Positions 25,650-32,833 of a DNA stretch of 32,833 nt are shown piece after piece. Made by a program: the position numbers and the translations under genes. Each line of letters starts with the position of its first letter. Position 1 is the first letter of the stretch. This DNA comes from JAGLSB01 sp023135955 (GTDB taxonomy: Bacteria; Bacteroidota; Bacteroidia; Bacteroidales; GCA-2748055). Below the pieces are notes generated by a model that saw only the letters and a list, made by a program, of their open reading frames with translations, was not told the DNA's origin and did no database searches. The stretch covers positions 1-32,833 of the forward strand of contig DAOVIO010000026.1 of NCBI GenBank assembly GCA_030673645.1, read 5' to 3'.

Positions 25650-26108
25650 ATGAAAAAATTAATTTTTTCTTTTGCCCTGGTTTTAATAATAACCAGCTTA
25701 AATGTGAACGCACAGGATGCCGATAAAATAAAAGGTTATTGGTTAACTGAAGAGGGAAAAGCACAAATTTATGTGTATAAAGCTAAGAATGGTAGCTATT
25801 ATGGAAAAATTTCCTGGTTGAGAGATCCCAATGAATTTGGAGCCCCGAAGAAAGACAAAGATAATCCTGATGAAAGTTTAAGAGAAAGACCATTAATGGA
25901 TTTACTTATTTTAAGAAGTATTGAATATGATGCAAAGAAAAATGAATGGAATGGTGGCACCATCTATAATTCCAAGGGCGGCAAGACCTATGACGCCTAT
26001 TTGTGGTTTGAAGAAGGAAATAATGATGTTTTACAGATGAAGGGCCACATACCTGGAATAAGATTTTTAGGTAAAGAATCATCCTGGACAAGGGAAGAAA
26101 AGAGATAA
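25650..26108 (+). CDS. DUF2147 family exported protein
   Basis: I prefer the ATG at 25650 (152 residues, MKKLIFSF) to the TTG at 25641. A signal peptide covers about residues 1-21, with LNVNAQ at the cleavage point, so the mature protein would begin with Gln. The mature part carries the DUF2147 pattern: KGYWLTEEGKAQIYVYK, SYYGKISWLRDP, PLMDLLILRSIEYD with WNGGTIYNSKGGKTYDAYLW, and the closing GHIPGIRFLGKESSWTRE. It is a small lipocalin-like beta barrel of unknown role, periplasmic. It is followed by a strong terminator hairpin. Confidence 0.88.
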   Translation: MKKLIFSFALVLIITSLNVNAQDADKIKGYWLTEEGKAQIYVYKAKNGSYYGKISWLRDPNEFGAPKKDKDNPDESLRERPLMDLLILRSIEYDAKKNEWNGGTIYNSKGGKTYDAYLWFEEGNNDVLQMKGHIPGIRFLGKESSWTREEKR

Positions 26109-26139
26109 TTCATTATTTCCAAGTAATTATAATATAACT

Positions 26140-26193
26140 TACGGAAGTTACACAGCTAATAATTTTAGGTAGAAAAGTAACTTCCGTATTTTT
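26140..26193 (+). terminator. Rho-independent terminator after the DUF2147 gene
   Basis: A perfect 12-bp stem, tacggaagttac (26140-26151) and gtaacttccgta (26177-26188), encloses a 25-nt loop and is followed by ttttt at 26189-26193. Confidence 0.75.
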
Positions 26194-26345
26194 CTTTATC
26201 CTCCTGTTACTTTCCTTTTCCACCACCCTAGCCTCGTCACCCCATAATCTCTCTTATTCCTCTGTAACTCCCGTAACCTCCGTCACCCAATTCCTGTCCT
26301 TCCCCTGTTCACTTTCGTACACCTCTGTTGCAATTACGTTCACTT
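26177..26345. repeat. Pyrimidine-rich region with degenerate gtaactyccgt repeats
   Basis: After the terminator the plus strand is strongly C/T-biased. It repeats variants of a 10- to 12-mer: gtaacttccgta, ctgttactttcc, ctgtaactcccgtaacctccgtcaccc and ctgttcactttcg. The repeats resemble the terminator's own right arm. No ORF lies in the 26109-26467 gap. Confidence 0.5.
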
Positions 26346-26467
26346 TTAAGATTTATTTAGAATTGATGATTATGCTCTAACTATCTCTTTTTGTGCTTAT
26401 TACTATTTTTGGCACAACTTGTGTAAAAGGATAATCGAGTTCATTTGACAAAATAACAACAGTAATC

Positions 26468-26851
26468 ATGAAACAAATTATAAATATAACCCTAACACTT
26501 ACGATTCTTATAGCAGGGATGAATGTCTATGCAGAGGGTGATAAAACAACAAAAGCCAAAAAGGCAACTGCTGAAAAAGTTTTAACAAAAATTGAGAACG
26601 CTTTCGATACAGAGCTTTCACTTGAAACGTGGATGACAGAAATCAAAGAATTTTACGTTAAGGAAATTTTTTCTGAAGAAGAATTAAAACTTGAAAGCTG
26701 GATGACAAAGAGCTTTAATGTTGAAGAAATTGATTCTACTGAAACTGAACCAGTGATGGAAGATAGCATAACAGAGTGTTTAATTACCGAGGATAAATTC
26801 ATAGAAGAAGAACTCCAATTCGAAGATTGGATGTTCGATTTAAAAAAATAG
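26468..26851 (+). CDS. Small exported acidic protein with LE-x-WM repeats
   Basis: The 127-residue product has a signal peptide (1-22, ending NVYA) and a short Lys/Thr-rich linker. Three copies of a short motif follow, each with an acidic lead-in: ELSLETWMTEI with WM at 55-56, ELKLESWMTKS with WM at 78-79, and ELQFEDWMFDL with WM at 121-122. The spacing is 23 then 43 residues, as if a copy had decayed in between (residues 90-112). The mature protein is Glu-rich. I recall similar short WM-motif proteins in Bacteroidetes but no assigned function. A terminator hairpin follows 35 bases after the stop. It could be a stress-induced periplasmic peptide or a binding scaffold; both are guesses. Confidence 0.75.
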   Translation: MKQIINITLTLTILIAGMNVYAEGDKTTKAKKATAEKVLTKIENAFDTELSLETWMTEIKEFYVKEIFSEEELKLESWMTKSFNVEEIDSTETEPVMEDSITECLITEDKFIEEELQFEDWMFDLKK

Positions 26852-26885
26852 ATTCACTTTTTTAGGTTAAAGTGGTTAGTAAAGG

Positions 26886-26925
26886 AGAGGCGATTCCGGG
26901 GAGGGAATCCCTCTTCTTTTGTTTT
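26886..26925 (+). terminator. Terminator hairpin after the LE-x-WM protein gene
   Basis: The stem is agagg (26886-26890), bulged c, gattcc (26892-26897), loop ggggag, ggaatc (26904-26909), cctct (26910-26914). It is followed by the T-rich tcttttgtttt. It lies between convergent genes and may also serve the minus-strand gene ending at 26961. Confidence 0.65.
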
Positions 26926-26960
26926 AGGGAAAGAGGTTTTGGATTTTTATCAAAAGAAAC

Positions 26961-29444
26961 TTATACTACCTCAATCCAGATTGGGCTGGACCAGACTATT
27001 TCATTGTCCTTTTGGGTAACTCTAAGGTAATAATACAATAAGTCTTTTTCCGTGCTATACTCTTCATCAGCATATGAAGCAGTGAATTCGTTTAAATCCT
27101 CACCGATATTCCATGTTTTTATCACCCTGCTGTTTCGCAGTAATTCCACCTTTTCCAGTACATCAGCCGATTTGGTTCTGATTTCTATTCCAGGGGTACC
27201 TTTAAAGGAAGTGCTTTCCCCCATCATTGAACCGTTGATCTGCATATCAACAAAGATCTTGTCCCCGGTAGTAGCAAAACACCTGCGTGCACGAAGGGCT
27301 TCAATTATTCCTTTTCTGCCAGGTTCCTTTACCCAAAGAGAAGCTAGTCCAACTCCCATCCCATTATGGTCTCCACTTGCTACAAATCCCAATTTATGCT
27401 TCTTCTCCCGCAGGGCATAATCCACAAAAGCCTCCTTCAGGTGTGTTGTTGAATGACGATCCAGGTTTTTTTCCCTGGGACAACCGGGATATTCATTGTT
27501 ACCCCTGCATTGAAATAATTCAACTATTGGCTCTATCTCTTCATCTCTCTCCTCCCATGAAACCTGATGAACCTCATCAGCAGGATGATGTGGTATGGCT
27601 ACACAATCAATATTTTTCTTGTGAATTACTTTCCACAATTCAGGTGCGTTTGGTGTATCAACATCCTTTTCTGAGTATAAAGCGTCTCCGTTTCTCAGAA
27701 ATTTCATAGCATCTTCATTGCTCGCAAAAATCACATTTCGATGCCCGGCTCCATACTTAATTTTATTGGCACTTCTTCCAGAGGAATAGGTCCATTCTGT
27801 TGCCGGGATAGCAATAAACCTATCGCTCTGACTATAAAAATCTGCAATTCTCAGGCATTTTTTCCATTCTGCGGCATTAATTGAACGTGAATGATCTGTG
27901 ATTGCCACGAAATCATATCCTTCTGAATATATCCCAAAACGATAGTTGCTGTGCAAATCGCCGTCAGTTCCGGCAGGCCAGCAATAAGATAATTCAGTAT
28001 GCTCATGCAGGCAACCCGAAATCAAGGAGTACTCTTCTCCTTTGTACATCATTTTTGGAGGTTCTACCCGATGACGTCCACTAAATTTTGATTCTACCTG
28101 GTATGGATGGTAACCTTCGATATTTGCTGGCTTCAGATCAATATTTATTGCATCTCCATCTGAATCTCCCAGAGAAAATTGAGTAATATTGATTTTACTT
28201 TTAGTAATCCTGTCATTTCCTTCACCAGGAGAAAATTTTTCTAGTTTCCAGGTCAGAAAAAATTCATTTTCATTCAGGAAAGTAACAGAAGGACGAGCAG
28301 ATTGTCCTTTCTGATCAGTAGTTAGTATCGTTTGTGGCAGGCTCCATCCATTTTTACCCAGTGATGAAAATCTAAACTGCCACTTCGGTTTTCCTTTGAA
28401 ATCACCACCACAACGGGTAAATGCATATAAGTTCCCGTTTTTATCGTTAACGAATGTTGGATAATGATCGTTAAAGCCATCAAAAAGCCATTTACCATCC
28501 GAACTTTCCAAAAGTTCACCCTCTTCATAGCATACCATACTGCAACTGCGATCACCTGTGTATACATCACTATCATTCAAGCGATGATTGTTTTTATTAT
28601 TTTCCCAGCTGATCCATAATCTATCCTGTTTATCAAATGACAAGGCAGGCTTTGAATTAAGATTTACCCTGTTTTTCAGTTCGCCCCCAATAGCCAGGGG
28701 AACTACTTTTTTCAATGTAAGAGACTTTCCGTTGAAAATACGCATCTCAATATTTTGATGCAAACCATCGGTTTTCCCATAAGCCAGATAAATATTACCA
28801 TCCTTCCCCTCTTCCAGGGCCAGATCAAAACACACTTCATCAGTCGGTGTTAACTGAACGGGGTCGGACCATGCTCCGGACTCCAGTTTACTGGCAAAGA
28901 TTGAAAATTTCGTGTCGTGATAGTTCTCCCAAACCACCCAATAGTTACCCTGTTGAGTTGCAAACAATCGGGGATTCACAGCATTGCCTTCAGGAGCATT
29001 CAAGTATACTGACTTCTCCGCTTTGCCATTTTTATACACGGCCACTTCAACATACCATCTTTTGTCTATAATAGTATTCCATGCCACCACAGGTTCACCG
29101 TCCGGCAAACAGGCAGCTGTAGGATTTTCATATTGCCCGGGTCTTGGGGTCACAGAATCAACCTCCCCCCATTTTTGCCCATCAAAGGCATAAGCTTTTA
29201 TAAGATCATTCGTTTTGGGGTATACCTCTCTCCATAAAGAAAAAAGCCATTGTTTACCATCCTTACCGCTGGCTAAAACAGGATACTCCTCAACCTCACC
29301 CCCAAATTCAGTCAAAGAGAGATTTTCAATCAATTGAACCTTTTCATTTGATTGAACACTTTGTCCTTTAAGAGCCAACGAAGGGAAAGCTACTCCCATA
29401 GCGGACAATACTGTTATATCCTTTACGAATTCTCTACGTTTCAT
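26961..29444 (-). CDS. Tat-exported beta-propeller plus PHP-type metallohydrolase
   Basis: The 827-residue protein begins MKRREFVKD, a twin-arginine signal (about 1-30, with KGQ near the cleavage site). Residues about 35-420 form repeated beta strands with SxDxxxxW-like turns (GKDGKQWLFSLW, KDGNIYLAYG, NGNLYAFTRC), suggesting a sialidase-like propeller. From about residue 470 comes a PHP/DUF3604-like metal centre: GCLHEHTE with H480/H482, FVAITDHS with D517/H518, IPATEWTY, AIPHHPADEV and VASGDHNGM. A short beta domain ends the protein. PHP enzymes hydrolyse phosphoesters or related bonds using two or three metals. In the cluster it lies downstream of enolase-superfamily and sulfatase genes, so it may act on a sugar or organic acid in the periplasm. 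The substrate is unknown. Confidence 0.8.
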   Translation of the reverse strand: MKRREFVKDITVLSAMGVAFPSLALKGQSVQSNEKVQLIENLSLTEFGGEVEEYPVLASGKDGKQWLFSLWREVYPKTNDLIKAYAFDGQKWGEVDSVTPRPGQYENPTAACLPDGEPVVAWNTIIDKRWYVEVAVYKNGKAEKSVYLNAPEGNAVNPRLFATQQGNYWVVWENYHDTKFSIFASKLESGAWSDPVQLTPTDEVCFDLALEEGKDGNIYLAYGKTDGLHQNIEMRIFNGKSLTLKKVVPLAIGGELKNRVNLNSKPALSFDKQDRLWISWENNKNNHRLNDSDVYTGDRSCSMVCYEEGELLESSDGKWLFDGFNDHYPTFVNDKNGNLYAFTRCGGDFKGKPKWQFRFSSLGKNGWSLPQTILTTDQKGQSARPSVTFLNENEFFLTWKLEKFSPGEGNDRITKSKINITQFSLGDSDGDAINIDLKPANIEGYHPYQVESKFSGRHRVEPPKMMYKGEEYSLISGCLHEHTELSYCWPAGTDGDLHSNYRFGIYSEGYDFVAITDHSRSINAAEWKKCLRIADFYSQSDRFIAIPATEWTYSSGRSANKIKYGAGHRNVIFASNEDAMKFLRNGDALYSEKDVDTPNAPELWKVIHKKNIDCVAIPHHPADEVHQVSWEERDEEIEPIVELFQCRGNNEYPGCPREKNLDRHSTTHLKEAFVDYALREKKHKLGFVASGDHNGMGVGLASLWVKEPGRKGIIEALRARRCFATTGDKIFVDMQINGSMMGESTSFKGTPGIEIRTKSADVLEKVELLRNSRVIKTWNIGEDLNEFTASYADEEYSTEKDLLYYYLRVTQKDNEIVWSSPIWIEVV

Positions 29445-29470
29445 ATGTTATAATTTAATTTTAGTTAGTT

Positions 29471-29580
29471 TACCCCTCCCTAACCCTCCCCTAAAGGAGA
29501 GGGAATAGATTGTCGTTTATTGATGAACTTTCATCGAAGCGAGAGCCTCCACCCTTTAGGGGGGAGGTTGGAGGGGGGTA
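29471..29580. repeat. 110-bp inverted-repeat element (MITE/REP-like)
   Basis: Arms of about 27 bases at 29471-29497 and 29553-29580 are imperfect inverted copies. The left arm reads tacccctccctaaccctccc then ctaaagg, and the right arm is its near-complement ending gaggggggta. A 55-bp centre holds no ORF. Similar cccctccctaaccctcc repeats are common between Bacteroidetes genes. No target-site duplication is evident. It sits between the PHP and enolase-superfamily genes. Confidence 0.7.
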
Positions 29581-29610
29581 TAGTCATTTATTCACTTCGT
29601 TCATGAGATC

Positions 29611-29680
29611 GCTTCGCTAAGTTCTTTGTGTGTTAAAATTTACTTTAGTATGGATGTTTAGCTTCGCTGAGTCCTTCGGG
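29611..29680. repeat. Imperfect direct repeat gcttcgct(a/g)agt
   Basis: Two 20-base segments, 29611-29630 and 29661-29680, agree at 16 positions with a 50-bp period. They resemble the cttcgct-agt-ccttcggg words that recur in Bacteroidetes intergenic DNA. They follow directly on the 110-bp inverted repeat. Confidence 0.45.
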
Positions 29681-29717
29681 TTCATATATTTAAATAATTA
29701 TTATTTTAATGAATGTC

Positions 29718-30908
29718 TCATTTCAATAGCTTCATCCCAAAACCCGGCAAATCTGAAACCTGTATTTTTCCATCTGCAATTTTATAATCGCCATAATCGA
29801 TATCTTCAGAGAGACAGGTAACACCTTCAATTGTTACCACATTCCCGCATGCTGCAGCAATATGGGTATTGTAATGTGTTTTAAGCATACTCCCAAATGA
29901 ATGGGGACTCGCCACCATATTTTGCTTCTTCAGTTGAGGCATTAAATTCCGCCATCTGGTAAATCCAAAAGAACGGATATCAGGAAGGTAAGCATTCATG
30001 ATCCCTTCTTTTCCCATCCTCATGCATAAGTCATGGTCAGTATTAGCCTCTCCATCAGCATAAAGCGTCTTTTCATAGCCATTTTTATCCATCCATTGTC
30101 GAAGTTTTTTTCCGTTTTCATAATTCTCACGGAATGGCTCCTCAACCCATAACAAAGGAATATCTCCGATTCCTTTCAGGAAATCAATTGTATCCTGAAG
30201 TGTGTATTCATCATTTGAATCAACCAGAAGTTCAATATCAGGGAATGTTTCATGGATCAGCTTCACTACTTCGATATCTTTCTTCAAGCCCTCATCATGC
30301 GAATACCATTTTCCGCTTCTTCCAATTTTCACTTTAAGTTGCTGATAGCCATAATCAATATCCCACTGGCAGTTTTCTATAACTTTGTCAATTCCTGCAG
30401 GATTATCTTCAGGTTCCAGTTCATCAAAATAGATCATGCCGCTGTAGATAGAAGTCTTTATTGTGCCCTTTGCTCCAAGCAGTTCATAAACCGGTTTATC
30501 GAGAATTACACCCATTAGATCGTGTAAGACTAAATCCACATAAGGACTTAGATCCTGTCGCAACCCCTTTTCAGGAGATATTAGATCGGATACTATTTCC
30601 CCCTGAAGCTGATTTAATTCCTGGTCATCGATTTTATTTGAGCCAAGCGCCCAGCCCATAGCACCCTGGTCGGTGATGAGCTTAAAGATGTCACTTTTGT
30701 GAAATTGTCCATGGTTTCCTCTTCTAGCATTTTTACCAACATGTCGTGGCCAGTGGTAATCATACTTTATTTTTTCAATCTTAATTATTTTGTGTTTTCT
30801 CAGCTCGGGGTAAAGTTCGCCAGTTACTCCAGCAAAAAGCTTTGCTCCGGATAAACAAGCTGCCCCGGTTCCTAAAACAGTTGTTTGAATGAATTTTCTT
30901 CTTTGCAT
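29718..30908 (-). CDS. Tat-exported enolase-superfamily (mandelate racemase/MLE-like) enzyme
   Basis: The 396-residue protein begins MQRRKFIQTT, a twin-arginine signal with an alanine-rich stretch to about residue 27. The enolase-superfamily barrel shows the base motif KVK (K192/K194), metal ligands D230 in LLVDSNDEY, E256/E257 in LLWVEEPFRE and E287 in ADGEAN, and the late SPHSFGSML with H336. Members dehydrate or racemise sugar acids and other carboxylates by abstracting an alpha proton. Most known sugar-acid members are cytoplasmic; here a Tat signal predicts the periplasm. It lies 19 bases downstream of the sulfatase stop on the same strand. The exact substrate is not identifiable. Confidence 0.85.
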   Translation of the reverse strand: MQRRKFIQTTVLGTGAACLSGAKLFAGVTGELYPELRKHKIIKIEKIKYDYHWPRHVGKNARRGNHGQFHKSDIFKLITDQGAMGWALGSNKIDDQELNQLQGEIVSDLISPEKGLRQDLSPYVDLVLHDLMGVILDKPVYELLGAKGTIKTSIYSGMIYFDELEPEDNPAGIDKVIENCQWDIDYGYQQLKVKIGRSGKWYSHDEGLKKDIEVVKLIHETFPDIELLVDSNDEYTLQDTIDFLKGIGDIPLLWVEEPFRENYENGKKLRQWMDKNGYEKTLYADGEANTDHDLCMRMGKEGIMNAYLPDIRSFGFTRWRNLMPQLKKQNMVASPHSFGSMLKTHYNTHIAAACGNVVTIEGVTCLSEDIDYGDYKIADGKIQVSDLPGFGMKLLK

Positions 30909-30927
30909 AATTGTTCAGTTAGTATCA

Positions 30928-32400
30928 TTAATCATTCCCTTTTATTTCAAAAAATTCTGTTTTGAGTTTTTCCGAAACTTCAATTTCCTTATCAATCAAG
31001 TTGTTCGACTCCTTTATGTCTTCTTCAAGATTATAAAGTTGATATGGCTCCTGAAAAGGTGTTCCAACTGGTTTTGTCCGTGCACCTGAACCATTTCCAA
31101 AAATCATTTTCCAATTATCTTTTCGAATTGCAAACATCCCTTTTCCTCCTGAATGATGAATAATGGGAGGCCTGTTTATATGGTTATTTTCTCCTGTTAT
31201 AATTGAGAAAAAGCTATAACTATCTTCAGCATTACCCTCAGGTTTTACACCGCCGGTTACATCCACAATGGTTTCAAATATATCAGTAAGGCAAATGGTT
31301 TCATTTATCCTATCACCATTAGAAAATTTCGCAGGCCATCGCACAATAAAAGGAACCCGATGTCCTCCCTCATAAGTATCGCCTTTAATCCCCCTTAAAA
31401 AACTGTTTGCCTGATGGTTGCCTGCATTATAATAAGCAAGAGTTTCGTCATTTACATGATCTGGCTCCGTACCTGAGTCAATCCTATACATCGCAGAACC
31501 ATTGTCGCTGGTAAATATAATCAGGGTATTGTCATCTATATTTAACTCTTCAAGTAAATTAAATATTTCCCCGGCAGTCCAGTCAATTTGTGAAACAAAA
31601 TCACCATACAGACCTTTCCCTGAGGTTCCTACAAATTTTTCGCTTGGAGAAACCGGTTTGTGAGGAGCGGTTAGTGGGAAATATAGAAAAAATGGCTCTT
31701 CCGATTTTGATTCTCTTTTTATAAATCCCTTGGCCTCAATTAACAAATCATCCAATACCTGATCGAATTCCAGGCTTTTAGATTTAATACCTTCTCTCCA
31801 GAAATGTGGAAACTTAGTAGTTGATACTGAATCAAATTCTGTATCAACCACATCGTAATTCTGAACATAAACATAAGGTTCAAAATCCAGTGATGCAGGC
31901 AACACATACGAATAATCAAATCCATAATTATTTGGGGAGCTATACAATGTTTTTGTTAAATCATATTCTGATTCATTATCTTCGTTTGAATTCTTCTGAA
32001 AGCCCAATCCCAGATGCCATTTTCCTACTATACCGGTTCTATAACCTTTCCCTCTCAAATAGTCAGCAATAGTAATTCTGTCTTCGTCAATCAATGGGGA
32101 ATCATATCCTTTTAATACGCCTCTTTTTAATGAAGTCCGCCAACAATATCTACCTGTCAATAAACCATATCTTGTTGGTGTACAAATTGCTGAAGGTGTA
32201 TGGGCATCCATAAACATCATTCCATCATCAGACAGTTTGTTTAAATTAGGTGTTGGGACTTCAGATTTTGGATTAAACGACTGAACATCACCATATCCCA
32301 TATCATCTGCTAAAATAATGACAATGTTTGGGCTTAAAGTTTTATCTGTTGAGCAAGAAATAAGACCTACCGATACTAATAATAAATTTAACGCTTTCAT
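30928..32400 (-). CDS. Lipoprotein S1-family sulfatase
   Basis: The 490-residue protein has a lipoprotein signal (lipobox LISC, C16) and the sulfatase fold. The metal pair is ILADDMGYGD (D32/D33). The formylglycine motif is CTPTRYGLLTGR with C73. GKWHLG provides the active-site Lys/His, TAPHKPVS a further His, and FTSDNGS the last metal ligands. C73 would be converted to formylglycine by a maturase not encoded here. It hydrolyses a sulfate ester from a substrate outside the inner membrane. The next two genes on the strand, both Tat-exported, suggest subsequent breakdown of the desulfated product. Whether the lipoprotein faces the periplasm or the cell surface is not clear from the residues after C16. 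Confidence 0.93.
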   Translation of the reverse strand: MKALNLLLVSVGLISCSTDKTLSPNIVIILADDMGYGDVQSFNPKSEVPTPNLNKLSDDGMMFMDAHTPSAICTPTRYGLLTGRYCWRTSLKRGVLKGYDSPLIDEDRITIADYLRGKGYRTGIVGKWHLGLGFQKNSNEDNESEYDLTKTLYSSPNNYGFDYSYVLPASLDFEPYVYVQNYDVVDTEFDSVSTTKFPHFWREGIKSKSLEFDQVLDDLLIEAKGFIKRESKSEEPFFLYFPLTAPHKPVSPSEKFVGTSGKGLYGDFVSQIDWTAGEIFNLLEELNIDDNTLIIFTSDNGSAMYRIDSGTEPDHVNDETLAYYNAGNHQANSFLRGIKGDTYEGGHRVPFIVRWPAKFSNGDRINETICLTDIFETIVDVTGGVKPEGNAEDSYSFFSIITGENNHINRPPIIHHSGGKGMFAIRKDNWKMIFGNGSGARTKPVGTPFQEPYQLYNLEEDIKESNNLIDKEIEVSEKLKTEFFEIKGND

Positions 32401-32560
32401 ATTTAATCAATGAATTTGATATACTAAATCTTCCTGATCAGAATTAATAAACATTTTAAATGTACTAAAAAAGAATAAATTCTGGATTAAGCTGAAATTA
32501 ATAGAATATTAAATACTAAAAAATAACTTAGTGTTTATAGTATTTTCAAAATTTCCACAC

Positions 32561-32833
32561 ATGATAGTTAACAGTAATAATAAACGTATTGCAAAACTTC
32601 TTCCCCTATTCATCTTTACTTCAATACCAGTACTTAGTTTTAGTACAGATAGTGAAAAGGAGAAACCTCCAAATCTGCTTATCATTATGACTGATCAGCA
32701 GCGTTATGATGCCTTAAGCTATGCTGGAAATACCATATTAAAAACACCAAATATGGACCGCATTGCAAAAGAAGGTGTTTGGTTTAAAAATGCACACACA
32801 CCTTGCGCAGTTTGTGCTCCTGCAAGAGCCTCC
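32561..32833 (+). CDS. Start of a second sulfatase (partial)
   Basis: This frame of 91 codons runs off the right edge. It has a hydrophobic signal (residues 9-28). Then LLIIMTDQQRYDALS carries metal residues D44/Q45, and CAVCAPARAS carries the C-x-P-x-R sulfatase signature with C85 as the probable formylglycine. The DQQR form differs from the DDMG form of the neighbouring sulfatase, so the two belong to different S1 subgroups and probably remove sulfate from different positions or substrates. It is divergent from the minus-strand sulfatase, 160 bases apart; no clear promoter boxes were found in that gap. Confidence 0.9.
   Translation, partial: MIVNSNNKRIAKLLPLFIFTSIPVLSFSTDSEKEKPPNLLIIMTDQQRYDALSYAGNTILKTPNMDRIAKEGVWFKNAHTPCAVCAPARAS

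Noticed and set aside
27052..27709. Plus-strand ORFs of 122 and 140 codons inside the PHP gene
   Set aside because: They are antisense to a long gene with clear motifs and show no domain.
1..32833. parS site for ParB (cacgtg-centred 16-mer)
   Set aside because: None was found by eye on either strand, including near parAB; a computed search could settle it.
1..32833. tRNA, rRNA, CRISPR array, insertion sequence or phage genes
   Set aside because: No cloverleaf, repeat-spacer pattern, transposase or phage protein motif was seen.

Overview
The window is AT-rich and reads as an ordinary chromosomal segment of a Bacteroidetes (Bacteroidota) bacterium, probably a free-living or marine Bacteroidales/Marinilabiliales-type organism. 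The reasons are a parA-parB-DUF5683-LysM transglycosylase gene order, a DUF4492 gene in front of cydAB, a type IX secretion (T9SS) type-B C-terminal domain, TAnnTTTG-type promoter boxes, a secreted glutaminyl cyclase together with exported proteins that have Gln just after the signal peptide, S1 sulfatases, and short dispersed palindromic intergenic repeats. I see no rRNA, tRNA, CRISPR array, transposase or phage gene.

Layout. 1-1299: the tail of a Ppx/GppA-like phosphatase and an NtrC-like response regulator that lacks its DNA-binding domain. 1448-8509: a cell-surface module made of a GT39/ArnT-like glycosyltransferase, a large GT-C-like membrane protein, an MBOAT O-acyltransferase and a membrane-anchored SGNH esterase. 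It continues directly from 8565-12436, which carries parA, parB, a DUF5683 gene and a LysM lytic transglycosylase on the same strand. 12841-15348: a lipid kinase, a lipoprotein glutaminyl cyclase and a small HAD-like phosphatase. 15463-18093: cysE-cysK for cysteine synthesis and pssA for phosphatidylserine. 18126-21185: a cytochrome bd operon (DUF4492-cydA-cydB plus a 38-residue CydX-like gene that is easily missed). 21543-23995: a BASS transporter, a very small T9SS-domain protein and an AI-2E family transporter. 24166-26851: thyA-folA, a DUF2147 protein and a small exported protein with LE-x-WM repeats. 26961-32833: a catabolic cluster in which every product has an export signal: a Tat-exported propeller/PHP metallohydrolase, a Tat-exported enolase-superfamily enzyme, a lipoprotein sulfatase, and the start of a second, divergent sulfatase.

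How it fits together. The par/transglycosylase/MBOAT/SGNH block links chromosome segregation with cell-wall turnover and possibly O-acylation of a surface polymer. The cyd operon appears to have two tandem promoters and carries accessory small membrane proteins at both ends. The sulfatase/enolase/PHP cluster looks like a periplasmic or surface route for desulfating and then breaking down a sulfated organic substrate that cannot be named from sequence. The glutaminyl cyclase could act on several exported proteins encoded in this same window.

The stretches between genes hold several families of inverted or tandem repeats. The clearest are a 70-nt cruciform-like repeat at 1311-1380 with related pieces near 6909-6960, two agacgc palindromes at 6972-7042, and a 110-bp inverted-repeat element at 29471-29580. 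No clearly new defence or mobile system was found. The most rewarding leads are the CydX-like ORF, the exported sulfatase/enolase/PHP cluster, the T9SS-domain-only protein and the LE-x-WM repeat protein.
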